Positions 34,425 to 46,978 of a stretch of 64,000 nt of DNA are shown one piece after another. The notes under the pieces were generated by a model, which had not been told where the DNA came from, ran no database searches, and worked only from the letters and a program-made list of their open reading frames with translations. The stretch lies in NCBI RefSeq assembly GCF_945859705.1, contig NC_079136.1:109884028-109948027 (forward strand), in the 5' to 3' direction. The number at the start of each line of letters is the position of its first letter. Within the stretch, counting starts at the first letter, position 1. The DNA comes from Episyrphus balteatus (taxonomy: Eukaryota > Arthropoda > Insecta > Diptera > Syrphidae). Position numbers and translations under genes: made by a program.

Positions 34425-34971
34425 CAGTAGATGACGGATATAAGAAAGTCAAAAAAACCAGAGAATTCCTCTCTTATATCCCTGTTTTCTTATAGAAAAA
34501 AAGTGTATATTCTTATGTAAATACAAATTGCATATAAGAAATAAAATTTCTATTATAAGTCATAGCATATTTGTTTCGTTTTTATAGAAAATGTATTTCT
34601 TTTCTTAGATGACATTTTTGAACCACAACAAACGAACACAAACAATGTGTGGGCGTTTTTTTCTTTCTTGCTCATCCTCAGTTTGTCAATTTTTTGGCAG
34701 CTCAATGAGGGTGGGTTTAGAAATTTTGTGGAAGTTACACTTTGCATCATTTGCATGTTTATATACTGGAGACTTTCTTAAAGACGTTTAAATTTCTATG
34801 TAGTGAATTAGATTTTATATCAGAATAGGTCTCTTATATCAGTGTTTTTCTTATAAATTTTTTTCTTATATGAGGTAAATTTAAAACACAATTTTATGAG
34901 AATGTGCATGGTATTTTGAAATGTCTGTCTTATGTGCGTGTTTTTCTTATATGAGACTTTCTTATCTACTG
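34425..34971. mobile_element. Pogo-like element with ATAAGAAA subterminal repeats
   Basis: Ends CAGTAGATGACGGATATAAG and, reversed, CAGTAGATAAGAAAGTC, TA on both sides. TATAAGAAA/TTTCTTATA units recur near both ends. On the minus strand near 34553-34615 the frame reads MSSKKRNTFSIKTK, which resembles the start of pogo/CENP-B-type helix-turn-helix proteins (tentative). It is 547 bp, internally deleted. Confidence 0.75.
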
Positions 34972-35424
34972 TACTAATTTTCCAGTTTTAGTACTTATTT
35001 GGACACAAACCTAGCATACCTATAATGGATAAGAAAATGTTTTACAAATGAAAATTTATGTAACGTTGCATAAAGGCTACATAAAACTTTATGCATTGTA
35101 TTACTATGAAGGCGTTTAGAGCTGTCTAGTGAAATCTAATAAATAAGACTGGTAGAGTAAAAAAGTACCTATTACTTTTCTTCTTTCAAGTGGTATGTAT
35201 AGACCTTTTGAAGTTTTTCATAAATAACTTCAAATAAGTTCAATTTTAATTAAGAAATAACAAAGAAGACGATTATGTCACTACATGTAATATGTAAAAT
35301 AAGACCGTGTGTTATTTTTAGATCAGGTTCTCAGGTAAAACAATTCAAGGAAATAATTCAAAACAAATTCTATAATTTTTCAGATTTTTATTTTGACTGA
35401 AACCCTGACCTGACATCCCCTGTA

Positions 35425-35854
35425 TACAGAGAAAAATATGACCCGCTAAAAACTAACAGATTGCCATATTGTTTTACCGTCCATACATTTCATAAGGAAA
35501 TCTTGTTAAAATCAACGATTAATAAGGTTTTTTTAAGGAGATTTCTTATTATTTTTATAGAGAAAATCTTATTAAAATTTGACTGAAAAGTTGATTTTTT
35601 TTGCAACTTAGCACTAGAACAAAAATCGCGATCAATATTTTCATGGCAGGTTGGTTCAGGTGGTGAGGTGGGCGACTAATGATTTGAAGTCTAAAGTTCG
35701 ATTCCCAGTCTGGTCATCGTTTTTTTTTAGTTTTTGCAGATTTTAAAACAATAAGGAAAACCCGATTGTTTTAATAAGGTTTCCTTCTTGGATGAAAACC
35801 ATAGAGAAATCTTATTGTTTTTGTTCTATTTTATGTGGTCTATTTTTCTCTGTG
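35425..35854. mobile_element. TA-flanked MITE carrying a tRNA-like segment (copy 2)
   Basis: Same family as 19666-20046, with ends TACAGAGAAAAATATGACC and CTCTGTG, TA on both sides. It has about 45 bp more in the left part, including AAGGAGATTTCTTATT. The tRNA-like segment is at 35646-35713. Confidence 0.85.
35646..35713 (+). other. tRNA-like segment inside MITE copy 2
   Basis: Nearly identical to 19837-19905, with A-box-like GGTTCAGGTGGTGAGG and B-box-like AGTTCGATTCCC. Differences fall in the variable region (TCTAAAG versus TCTCCAG). A T run follows. Confidence 0.6.
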
Positions 35855-36930
35855 TAGGTTCTTATGGGTAATACATAGGATTTTTTTAATGTTTCAGACC
35901 TTCGTTTATATTTATCTTCATAATACTTTAAATTAATTGGGAATGGTTGGAAACGACTCGTAACTAATGGGGTTTTCGTTTGTTAGATTTATGTTTTGAT
36001 CTATAAATTGATTTTTTTCGTTACGAATCGAATACGTTTACAGATTGATTTTTATTTGCTATAGTATTGGTGTATATTTGTGACTGTGAACTAGGAAGCC
36101 TTTGCAGTTGACAAATATTGATTCGAACTTTGATGAGGGGGACGAACAAATGAATTCACTTAAAATTGTTTCCATTTGAACTCAAAACTACTAAATTCTT
36201 TCCTGAAACCGAAACAAATTAGATATTATCAAACAAAAACTTGTCAAACAGATGGATACCAATAATGATTTTGTGGTGTTAGTAAAAGAGCGGTAAATCT
36301 GCCAAAAAATCCAGATCTGGAAAAGTGATCTAAGTCCAAAAAATAAATCCATTATTTTGGCCAAACGAATGCAAAAATTGTCAAACTCATTTTTTTTGAC
36401 AGATCTTAAATCACAAAATAAATTGATTTTTGTACCAAAAAAACCACATAAGTCACCTTTTGAGGAAAAGAAATTTTTTTTTCCTAACCGAAACTTGATT
36501 TTATCAAAAACAGGTCAAATTTCGTCAGATAACCTCTTTTTCCTAAAACATATTCATTTCTGAATAAAGCTGTGTTATAGTAAATGAATATGTCAGTTGG
36601 GCCAGTTGACTGTTCTAATTCAAGAAACATATTATTTTCATAAAAAAAAAAAAAATATATAGGTACCTATTATAAACAATGGTGTTGAAAATTTTATATT
36701 TGTTGAAATGAACTTATCTATTCCTCTTGATGTCTCTTATTTTGTATACATTTTTGTAGAAGCAAAGTATGCAACTTCACAATATATATGCATTTGCAAG
36801 TATAAAGTGCATAACGACATACATTCATATTGTGTTGTGATTTGCTTGAAGAGGAATTGGAAAAGTTTTTCAGGATTATAATTTTTTCCCCATTCAACAC
36901 GGGTTTTCAAAAAAAAAAAAAACTTATATA
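35855..36930. other. Non-coding, AT-rich
   Basis: Short frames only. No TIR is paired here. Confidence 0.5.
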
Positions 36931-38106
36931 CTCCAGTCAAAGCGTCATTTGACCTTGCGATGAGAGGCACTGTCTGTTTATATATATATATTTAAAAGGC
37001 TTAAACCCAATTTATCACCACCTGATCATTCTTTTTAGCGGAGTTATTCACAAAAATGCATTTTTTGGGATATTTTACTTCTAAGCTAATATCTTTGCTC
37101 CAGATTATTGTAGACCAAAAAATAAACATACATTCTCTTCCTTATAATATTTTCTATCGTTGTATGTAATTTCATTGTATTTGAGTGAGTAAATATAAAA
37201 TGGCAGCCATTTAAAGTCAAATTCCTGTTGTTAAAAAACACATTTTTGTCATTATTTCGAAAAAAGCTTATATCATGATTGACATTTTTCTAACCTATTT
37301 TGTAGCCCTGTTCATGTCCTGCATTTTACAGAAAAAATGAGCTCTTTATCACCAAAGATGGCCGAGCTAGTGATAAATGAACGCATGCAAAACCGGTGCG
37401 AAAACACCCAAAAATATCGTTTTTTGGGAATAACTCGACTTCAGAATGTCCTACGGCAAAAAATAAAGCAATGAATTAATCGTTACAACATTTTCTATCA
37501 ATTTAGTGCACATTCTTTTTGTTGAAACAAATAAAAAATAAGTAATATTAAGTCAAAGTCGTTTTTTTGTTTAGCAAACTCTTGCCTTATTATTTTGCAA
37601 ACGGTGCGAGTATTGGCTAAGAAAATAAAATATTATTGTAGTCCTTTAAATTAAATTAAAAAAAAAATTAGCTCTCTACGACCCACGGGAGCCGAGCTAT
37701 TATAATTTTAAGAAAGCATTAGAAAAATGTCAATCATGATATAAGCTTTTTTCGAAATAATGACAAAAATGTGTTTTTTAACAACAGGAATTTGACTTTA
37801 AATGGCTGCCATTTTATATTTACTCACTCAAATACAATGAAATTACATACAACGATAGAAAATATTATAAGGAAGAGAATGTATGTTTATTTTTTGGTCT
37901 ACGATAATCTGGAGCAAAGATATTAGCTTAGAAGTAAAATATCCCAAAAAATGCATTTTTGTGAATAACTCCGCTAAAAAGAATGATCAGGTGGTGAGAA
38001 ATTGGGTTTAAGCCTTTTAAATATACCCCTATCAATCCATGAAATAAAAACAGACAGTGCCTCTCATCGCAAGGTGAGGCCCTTTTTTCCGACGCTTTGA
38101 CTGGAG
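36931..38106. mobile_element. Intact foldback element, CTCCAGTCAAAGCGTC ends
   Basis: TIR CTCCAGTCAAAGCGTC and complement, TA on both sides. Arms of about 430 bp include CTTGCGATGAGAGGCAC, TAAACCCAATTT, GGCAGCCATTTAAAGTC and CGAAAAAAGCTTATATCATG, mirrored on the right. The loop at about 37350-37680 is unique sequence. No transposase. It is the reference copy for 4095-6577. Confidence 0.88.
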
Positions 38107-41100
38107 TATTGACGGTAAAACAAAAGATGAACAAAACAAAAAAACATTATCAACTAAAGTTTATCAAAAAAAATTCTACAGAACAAGTTTTCCTATTTGA
38201 TGGCGTTTTTATTTTAGAGGAAAAACGACAGCATGATGACGTTGAAAAATGTTTATTTTAAAGGTACAAAAACATAGAAAAGTTAAATGAAATATAGTTG
38301 CAGTAAGTTTTTCTTAAACTTTCTTCTAATAAAATTATTTAAATTAGGCATGTTTCATTAAATGTCTTGGGAACCAAAAAATACAAAGCATTCTAATATT
38401 CTTCACAATGATAACACTAGTTAACAAGGTTTTTGTCTCAGCAGAATGATTCGTATGATTCTTTTGAATAATTCAATACCCACCTATTATTAAAATACAT
38501 AACACGTGTTTATTACGTTTATTTATTTTTTAGTTTTTTTAACTTTACGTTTCACTTATCCTACCCATCATCAATAATTCTGATCAAGTTAAGATATTTG
38601 TATCGCCCATTCACAGTAACTATTCTTCCAAGAATATCTCCAAAAAAGCGTTGATAAACAACCGTCCCAACACAATGGTAAAAGCAATATATTTAAATTT
38701 CTATGATGGATCATAACATTTAAAGGAAATTCTTCTTCAAGCCCCTGGGGGCACTTGCTTTTCTTGCTCTCCTTCTTCTTAATGTGTTTTTAGCGTATAG
38801 AAATACGTGTGGAGGAACTTTTTTTTTAAAGCGAACTTTTCGGACAAAAAAATTAACTTTCACTTTTTTTTTCTTTTTTATGACAACAAATCCCAGGACA
38901 TATTTAAAAATCACTTAATATGCAGTGAACAAAAGAAATAGGATTTATTTAAGTAAAAAGTTACTTTAACAACTTTTCCTTTCTTTTTTTTTTTTTGTTT
39001 TTCTTCATATTTTTTTGTGGGCTTTAGAGAAGCCCCCTTCTAAGGGAGGGTTATACTTTTACTATTTGTTACTGAGCAAAAAGAGATTGAGAGAGCAAAA
39101 GTGACGTGGCAAATGATGATGATGGAAGTTAAAAGGAGTCTTTTTCATAAACCGCCCAGCAAAGCTCATACGCTTACCATGAACTTTTTTGTTTTTGAGT
39201 GAGAGGTGAAGGATAACATTTTCTATTCACTGCCAAACTTGATATTTTATTAAAAAATAAAACTTCAAATGTTTGCATGTGTGGTGTAAAAGTTTCTTTT
39301 ACAATCCGATTAGATGAAAGAAAAAATATGTATATATTTTTTTAAATTCACATAATGTTCGTTTTTTGTTCAAGGGGATGCAGTTAAATCTGTTTTTGGT
39401 AAGGTCGTGGTTATAAATTGTATATTTTTGTAGTTTTTGAGTATTCAAGGTACAAACTCGAGGAGTAATGGTGCGGTCTTACGATGAAAAATAAGGCCAA
39501 AAATTATTTTCGCACGATATGAAACTATGAAATTTTTTTTGCAAGTTTTCATTTTATTTATGAAAGGCTAAGAAACAGTTTCAAGAATATAAACGTTAAA
39601 TATTCTGAAAATAAATCCCGCGTGCTAAGTTTTATGACCTCGAGCATTCAAAGCGGTTGCTTTTGAAAACTAATAAAGTAATAATTTTCATGTTATCAAC
39701 AAATAATTTATTTTCTGTATTCTGATGCCTGGGCCAAAAACACAGCGTTTAATTAAATTGTGAAACTTTTTTGGAAATATGTTGGACTTATTTAGTAACC
39801 TCTGATACTAGTAAATACCTACAGCCTCCATGGTTATAAATAGTCAAAACATAGACAAAAAGTAAAGTTCCTATCAAAGAAGTAGGAACATATTAGCTAT
39901 TTTAAGAAGTTTTTTTTTGTGAGGAGCTATCATGTTTCTTTGTAAAACCGCAGATGCTTTCTACCAAAAATGCTTGAAATGCTCAACTACTTTACAGCAT
40001 TGAGCCATACCTTCTTCTTTATATGTATGTACGTCGATGGTACGTAGGTACTTACAAATATCTTTCATTTCATTTTACAACAGAAAACATACATACATTA
40101 TGTACATACCTCCCGAGTTCCGACACTTAAAATGGTTTTGGTACCTTTCGAAGCTTTTTTTGCAATATAATATCTATCTACAGATTTTAAATTCTTAACA
40201 TCTTCACAATGTAGATATAGAAACACATTGTACATTGCAGTTAATCCGTGTTCTTTCCAATTTATGAAAATAAAGTCATACCGTATATTATACCTACAAA
40301 GCTGCTATCCAATTATTACAAGAAGACAATTGCGAAAAAATAATTGGCAACCGAAAATATGTAACAGTTTCACATGACTGATTTTATGCAAAAATAATAA
40401 TCCGGTGCTGTGATACCGTTTCGTGTAGTAAAATTAAAAATAAATTTCTCAGTAAAATGTATGTATGCTGCCTACGACTTGCTGTCTGGTCTGGCTCTAT
40501 TCCCATTCTTTTATAAAAAGGTATCGTTATCAGATTCATATTCTGATTCGTTTTCTCATCCAAACACATCTACATTTTGCCGTTTTAAGAGAACTGTGGT
40601 GCTTTGTATGAATATTTTGTTGATTTACAAACCAAATACGAATGTAGATTTTCTTAAGCGTGTTAAAAATCTCTGGAGGAACATTGATTTAAAAATTCAA
40701 GTGATTTCTGAAAAGCTTTATTCACAGTTGAGGACATCCATCGACAATGATAAAGGGATAAGGTGGAAGTTAGAATAAAAAAAGATTTTGACTTTAACTA
40801 GTTTTAGATAAAATTTATGAACTGCAAAGTTAATATTATAATTGAGTTCAAAAATTAAACAATTAATAATAGCTAATAAATATAACTTTAACTGAAATAA
40901 TTAATTTAATTATATAAAAACATCAAATTTTAAATAGTTTAAAATAGACTAATATGTTATTTTCTTTCTTTATCTACTAAAATGTTTCAATGCTCCGGTT
41001 TGTGAACCTATATTAACCGATTCAGGAATGTACTAGCGCTTACCTTTCTGGTGTATTAGCACCTTAAAGCTTTTTTTGTTGTTGTTTTTAGAAGAATCAC

Positions 41101-41914
41101 ACGGTTGCAGATAACCATTGCCATATAGAAATAAACAATTGATCTCAAGCGACGAGGTGGTAATTAGCACGTTTACACTTTGCTTTAAATATATTTATCG
41201 GAATGATTCTGAGCCGAAGATGAAAAATTAAGCATACGATTTGTTAAATCTCGGAATTCAGGGAAAGTCGATGAATCTGTAAAACTAGTATAGGGCTGCA
41301 ATATTAAAAAAGTCAAATTAGAAAGTTAAAAAATATAAAGTTTCACCGCTCTCGATTACAAAATTTTATAAGGGCCGTTTACTGAATATATGTCATTTCG
41401 TATGAAATCGTTCAATCGGAATCGCTGTCTCATTTCAACTCGTAAAACTCGTAAATTTGATTAATGGCCTATTCCCCGCCTGTCGACATTATTTTTCTCA
41501 AATCTTTTTCATTTTTCTCTTCCCCAACCTTAATTAAGATCACCCAAAATAAAATACTACAATATCAGTCCTCGAACCAAAAACCATACTTTTGACTTTG
41601 ACTATCAATATCTCAACAACGTATCATTCCACAGAAAATTTAAGGATACAGCTGAAAATTTCATTTAATTTTCTACAAAGAATTTAAGTTTGCTTTGTTA
41701 AAAAAAATGTTTTCGTACATTTGATATCATTTTAGAAAATGTGCCGCTATTTCATAACAATGGGTGATAAGATTAAACTGAGGCTTAATTATTTAAGCCT
41801 AATAGACCTGAAATTAATCTGCAAGGTTTCAGACTTATTCATCAAACAGTTTTTCTGTTGTGAGGGTTTGAACTTTAGAGATAATTTAAAACACCACATT
41901 TTTGCAGATGTAAA
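38107..41914. other. Non-coding, apart from one weak ORF
   Basis: Apart from the weak frame 40461-40778, no TIR, RNA gene or supported exon was found. Poly-T runs are near 38985 and 38820. Confidence 0.4.
40461..40778 (+). CDS. Weak ORF, 105 aa, unrecognised
   Basis: An ATG-started frame of 105 codons with relatively balanced composition for this window. The N-terminal half is hydrophobic in places, then Ser-rich. The C-terminal part is charged and helix-like (FLKRVKNLWRNIDLKIQ). AATAAA follows at 40875-40880. I recognise no domain, and no splice-site pair or promoter is obvious. It may be a remnant of a mobile-element protein or a chance frame. No palindrome or TIR covers it. Confidence 0.15.
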   Translation: MYAAYDLLSGLALFPFFYKKVSLSDSYSDSFSHPNTSTFCRFKRTVVLCMNILLIYKPNTNVDFLKRVKNLWRNIDLKIQVISEKLYSQLRTSIDNDKGIRWKLE

Positions 41915-42210
41915 TGATTTATTTCTAATCACTTTTTTATGAGCAAAATCAAATTCTTTTGAGTTTATTTGAACATTTTATTAATAAATACTGTTTAAAT
42001 TTTAGATAAACCAAAGAAAAATACAAAATTTTAAAAAAATGGGAAAATATCCAAAAACGGTATGAATTTTTTTTTTCAAAATTTAAATTTTTTTGAAAAC
42101 TTTTAATTTTCTTTGGTTTATCTAAAATTTGAACAGTATTTAGTAATAAAATGTTCAAATAAACTCAAAAGAATTAGATTTTGCTCATAAAAAAAGTGAT
42201 TAGAAAAAAA
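41915..42210. repeat. Near-perfect local palindrome, roughly 120-bp arms
   Basis: AATCACTTTTTTATGAGCAA ... TTTAGATAAACCAAAGAAAA is mirrored by TTTTCTTTGGTTTATCTAAA ... TTGCTCATAAAAAAAGTGATT, with a loop of about 45 bp. Confidence 0.8.
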
Positions 42211-43893
42211 TTAAAAAAAAAAAAATTACGAAAAAAAAATGTTTCCAAGAAAATTTTTCGCTGTAACAAAAACAACTGGTTTCCAGTAATTTGCGTGTTA
42301 TAAAATAAAAAAATTAATTTTGGCCGCTTAGATTGTTGAAATACTTCTATGTGCGTCGATAATAATACATTTTTACCATATGAACAAGTGTATGGAACAA
42401 AGTATTTTTTTTTGTGTTCACTATAAGGAAAGATAATTGTAATAATAATTCTATTATATTTGCTATATTCTTGCATTTGTGCAATAAATTTAAGGATATG
42501 AATGAATTGTTGCTAAGTATTAACATTAACCAATTTATTATTCTCATTAAAACTACATGAATTGTATCAATTAGTCCAATCACTGCAATCTACTTCCGTA
42601 TATATTTCATAATCAAATAAATATCCAAATAATTCTTTTTGATCTGCTAAATATTACATATTATATATGTTTGTAGGTATACCTACCCAGTATTTAATCT
42701 CAAATTCCGATCCTTCGAATTCTAACACGAAACTACAATCAATGACTGGAACAAAAAATAAATTGTTTCAAATACTTCTTCCACTCCGCACAATACATCA
42801 TAATATCATCTAGATTGTATAGGTTTCCATAACGTCCTTAGCATATTGTTCCCCTGTTAATAAAACTAATTGATTTAACATTCTCCAGGCACTCCATTCA
42901 GAATTCACTATACAAAGCAAATTATTATTACACCAAATAAATTATGGCGAACAAAAGACACATTTAGCTTTGCATGTTTTTAACATAAAATACCCAACAA
43001 GCTGGGAGTAAATAGTATGTGTTTGTATTTGTTGTTTGTTTCAGGATTGCAGGAATTCTTGAAGACTTGTGGGTTATGTTGCGTGTTAAGCAGATACTCA
43101 TTCATAAAAGGTACCTAATTTAGTTAAATCTTTTCGCATTGATGAAAAACGCTTTTTTGTTAATTTGCGTGATAAATTTTGTTTTATAAATTTATTAATA
43201 TACTTTATTAATATACGTTACTATATATGTGTGCTTTTTATTTATTGAAATTTCCAATTAATTATTTTCTACTTTATTGAAATTTCAATAGAAAAAAGAA
43301 ACGCTAAAATATTTTTAAGAATTTCCACCGACTCGTGCGGTTAAATGATATTTTCGTTTCCAACTGCATATTTTTTATATAGGTACATACATACATATGT
43401 ATGTCACAATTTAGTGCACAGAAAAAAATGAAGAAATACGGAGAAAAATATGTCAGTTTAAATTTTGAGTGATTTCCGTACTAGGTTTAACAAAAAACAA
43501 AAAAAATAAAATCGTAGTCTTTTGTTTTTAATAGTAGGTACATACATTTTCTAACATTTTTCAAAAAACTATTGGTATACCATATTAAATAATAAATATT
43601 AATTTATATACAAGGTATCCGTTAAAAAATGGATAATCTTGAAATGGCTGAAAGCTACACTTACGATTGTTCTAAAAAAAAAAAAAAAAAAAAAAACACA
43701 TAGAAAAAAGTACTATAGCAACCAGTCCATAAAATATTAGCTTTTTTCGATCAGTTTAGTTTTAATATCATCATCATTACGTTTTCGTGCACCACAACCA
43801 AAAGTAATAGTCGGAGAGGTGACTGTCGAGTTACTTAGCTCATAAGGTTAGATGTGTCAAATGAAAGATAAGTTGACACTGAAAATAAAAAAA
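42211..43893. other. Non-coding, AT-rich
   Basis: Contains a run of 27 A at about 43674-43696 and a CATACATACATATGTATG tract near 43387. No supported gene. Confidence 0.5.
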
Positions 43894-44035
43894 TAGGGTT
43901 GCCACTTCTTAAATGGGGAGTTCAACGCTCTTTTAAAGGAAAAATTGTCACATAACTAAAACATTCATATCTTTGTTGTTTGGCCGGATAAAAAAATTTT
44001 GAAATGCCAAACGAAAGTCAAAATAGTAAATAAAA

Positions 44036-44622
44036 GGGTTGGGGTCAAAGTTTTGCTGGGGTCAAAATTCTGCTTTTCAAAATTCTGTTTTTCAAAATTC
44101 TGCTTTTCATAATTCTGTTTTTCAAAATTCTCCAAAAAATTAAAAAAGGGTTTGGAAAATGTTAAAAAGCGCGCGCTTTTTAACTTTTTCCAAACCCTTT
44201 TTTAGTTTTTTGCAAAATTCTTTAAAATCATCTTCTTGAAAAATTATCTGCTTATTTGATTACTTACCTGAATAATTTGTCATTCTTTGAATGCATATTA
44301 ATTTTTGTTTTATAAATGAATAAAATATTAAGAAAAGGTTTTTAATACTAAACATTTCCGAAAATAATTTAAATTTTTTTAATTTGTCAAATAAAGATGA
44401 ATATTCAAAAATTTTAATAAGAAAAGGAATATCTTGTATCAAACAACATCGGTTCCAATAAGTTATAGAAGTAATATAAAAAAACAGAATTTGCAGAATT
44501 TTTTGTTCAAGTACCTATAATGCTGGCAGAATTTTGAAAAGCAGAATTTTAAAAAGCAGAATTTTAAAAAGCAGAATAGAAAAAAAGCAGAATTTTGCAA
44601 AACAGAATTTTGACTCGATCCC
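44036..44622. mobile_element. Foldback-type element with tandem AAAATTCTG-TTTTC arms
   Basis: The left arm has five tandem units of about 17 bp (CAAAATTCTGCTTTT). The right arm has the complement (AGCAGAATTTTGAAAA) in about six units. A perfect hairpin is at 44142-44203. The tandem arrays within inverted arms resemble the FB/Galileo architecture (analogy, not homology). The possible TSD TAAA(T/A)AAAA is weak. Confidence 0.7.
44142..44203. repeat. 62-bp hairpin centred on GCGCGC
   Basis: AAAGGGTTTGG...GTTAAAAAGC-GCGC-GCTTTTTAAC...CCAAACCCTTT; the arms are nearly fully complementary with no loop. Confidence 0.9.
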
Positions 44623-45241
44623 TAAAAAAAAAATAATAATATAATATAAAGAACGTAACTCTACAAATGTGGCAACCCCATTCAAATGAATACAACACTG
44701 ACAAAAATCTTCTTTGAACAAAACAGTATAACTTTTATGCACTAGAAAGCTAAACTATACACAATATTTTAGCTAAGACTTTCTTCTATCTTAAAATTGT
44801 CGGGTGCCACCTCGTAAATGCAGACAAGTACTCGATAACCCTACTCAAAATGCTAAAAAACACTAAAATATACCTATATGATTATAAAAAAATATTGCAA
44901 TATTGCAAATATTGTTTTTTAGAACAAACAATATATTATTAAAGCTATTATAAACAGTTTTCAGGTTACTGTCCCACTCAAACTTTATTTAGTCAACAAA
45001 TAATCTTACTTACTAGCAAATACTTTCGTAGTGATTCAACTAGTCGGAGATAATATTATTATCAAGTCAATAACTTATCATCACAATTGATCAATTACAG
45101 TAAGAAATTATTACCGTTTGAAAATATAGTTCTTCCAAATATTTGCTTACTTTTATTCAAGCCTTCAACAGAAAGGGGAGACCGGATGAAGTTGTGACAT
45201 ATTTTAAATGTTTTTGTTTAGTATAATAATGTCGAAAAATA

Positions 45242-45315
45242 GGACCCAGTAGCGCAATAGTTAGTACGATGGACTATGACGCCAGTGGTCTGGGTTGGAA
45301 TTTCATCCTCCACCA
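45242..45315 (+). other. Fourth tRNA-like segment
   Basis: GTAGCGCAATAGTTAGTACG resembles an A box and D arm; GGGTTGGAATTTC is a degraded B box; a T10+ run follows at about 45326. No TIR partner is confirmed around it. It is a decayed tRNA or tRNA-derived SINE head. Confidence 0.4.
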
Positions 45316-45538
45316 GCTAGACATTTTTTTTTTTCAGGAGTTCTGCATCTAGCAAGGAATTGAAAAAACCTCTAAGAGTATTATTGCAACGATAACGTGA
45401 ATCTCTGCTTAACCGTTCGAACTCGGTGGTAAATTGTGGGTCGCTTCCATTCCTGTAAATTATGAGTTCTTAATCACTAGACCTTGATCCTTCATGGGGG
45501 GTATGTCGGCTGTCCCAAAAATGTATTATTTATTTATA

Positions 45539-46978
45539 GACCAGTGCCGATGCCTTCAAAAACATTAAAAAGTACAAAAAAATCATAGTAGGATGAAACC
45601 CATTGCAAAAGGAGGGGAATATGATGAAAATTAAAGGAAAAATAAATTACGGGCGAGCCGAGTTCGGGAAGTGGGTGGGTTGAGTTTTTAGTGGTAAAAA
45701 ATGGTATATCTCGATTTCCGGCAAAACTACAAATCCTATAGAAAAAAGTTGTATGGCAAAGTTGTAGGTAATATAAAGATCTACAACTTTTGTATCAACA
45801 ATTTTTTCACATAACCTCAAAATATAGGTGAAAAATTCAAAAAACCGAGTTTTTGGTTTTTTATTTTTATCTTTTTCAAAAACAAAAATTTTTCTACGAA
45901 ATTTGGCGAAAACTTACCTTATTATGTCCCAAATACAATGTAATTTATTTGATTTAAAATATTAATTTCTTCACCTTATTTTGACTTAATACCAAAAAAA
46001 CACCCTAATTTTCAATCGAAAATTCACGTGTCAAAATATCAGCTTTTTTCAAAAAGTCGGTGGGCATTTCGTTCGTTAAAATGTTTATTTTCTGATGGTG
46101 TAAAAAAAATTTTACATTAGTATGCTATAGAACATGTTATAAGAAAATTCAAAAAATGAAAAAAGCTTGAATTCAAAAAAAAATTTTTATCATTGTTTAC
46201 AATTTTTCCCTATTTATTCAAATTTACACTTTAATTACTCAAAAAACGTAAGATTAATCAATGTTACATGAAATCTTACGTTTTTTGAGTAATTAAAGTG
46301 TAAATTTGAATAAATAGGGAAAAATTGTAAACAATGATAAAAATTTTTTTTTGAATTCAAGCTTTTTTCATTTTTTGAATTTTCTTATAACATGTTCTAT
46401 AGCATACTAATGTAAAATTTTTTTTACACCATCAGAAAATAAACATTTTAACGAACGAAATGCCCACCGACTTTTTGAAAAAAGCTGATATTTTGACACG
46501 TGAATTTTCGATTGAAAATTAGGGTGTTTTTTTGGTATTAAGTCAAAATAAGGTGAAGAAATTAATATTTTAAATCAAATAAATTACATTGTATTTGGGA
46601 CATAATAAGGTAAGTTTTCACCAAATTTCGTAGAAAAATTTTTGTTTTTGAAAAAGATAAAAATAAAAAACCAAAAACTCGGTTTTTTGAATTTTTCACC
46701 TAAATTTTGAGGTTATGTGAAAAAATTGTTGATACAAAAGTTGTAGATCTTTATATTACCTACAACTTTGCCATACAACTTTTTTCTATAGGATTTGTAG
46801 TTTTGCCGGAAATCGAGATATACCATTTTTTACCACTAAAAACTCAACCCACCCACTTCCCGAACTCGGCTCGCCCGTAATTTATTTTTCCTTTAATTTT
46901 CATTTTATTCACCTACTTTTCCAATGGGTTTCATTCTACTATGATTTTTTTTGGTTTCAAAAATTATCGACCCTGGTC
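45539..46978. mobile_element. 1440-bp near-perfect palindrome, GACCAG ends, TA-flanked
   Basis: Arms 45539-46254 and 46272-46978 are almost exactly complementary across about 600 bp and more diverged in the outer roughly 100 bp. The spacer is about 17 bp. Ends GACCAG and CTGGTC with TA on each side. No ORF of note. Inner-arm identity implies recent origin or gene conversion. Confidence 0.88.

Larger units (their letters stand above)
43894..44680. mobile_element. Candidate hAT-type element, (T)GGGTTGCCAC ends, hosting a nested repeat
   Basis: Left TAGGGTTGCCACTT mirrors right ATGTGGCAACCCCA. GGGTTGCCA ends are hAT-like, but no 8-bp duplication is visible. The interior is largely the tandem-repeat foldback 44036-44622. 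Confidence 0.5.

Noticed and set aside
41739..41942. 67-codon frame with a vaguely F-box-like LSLIDLKLICK stretch
   Set aside because: Too short and too weak; its 3' end lies in a local palindrome.
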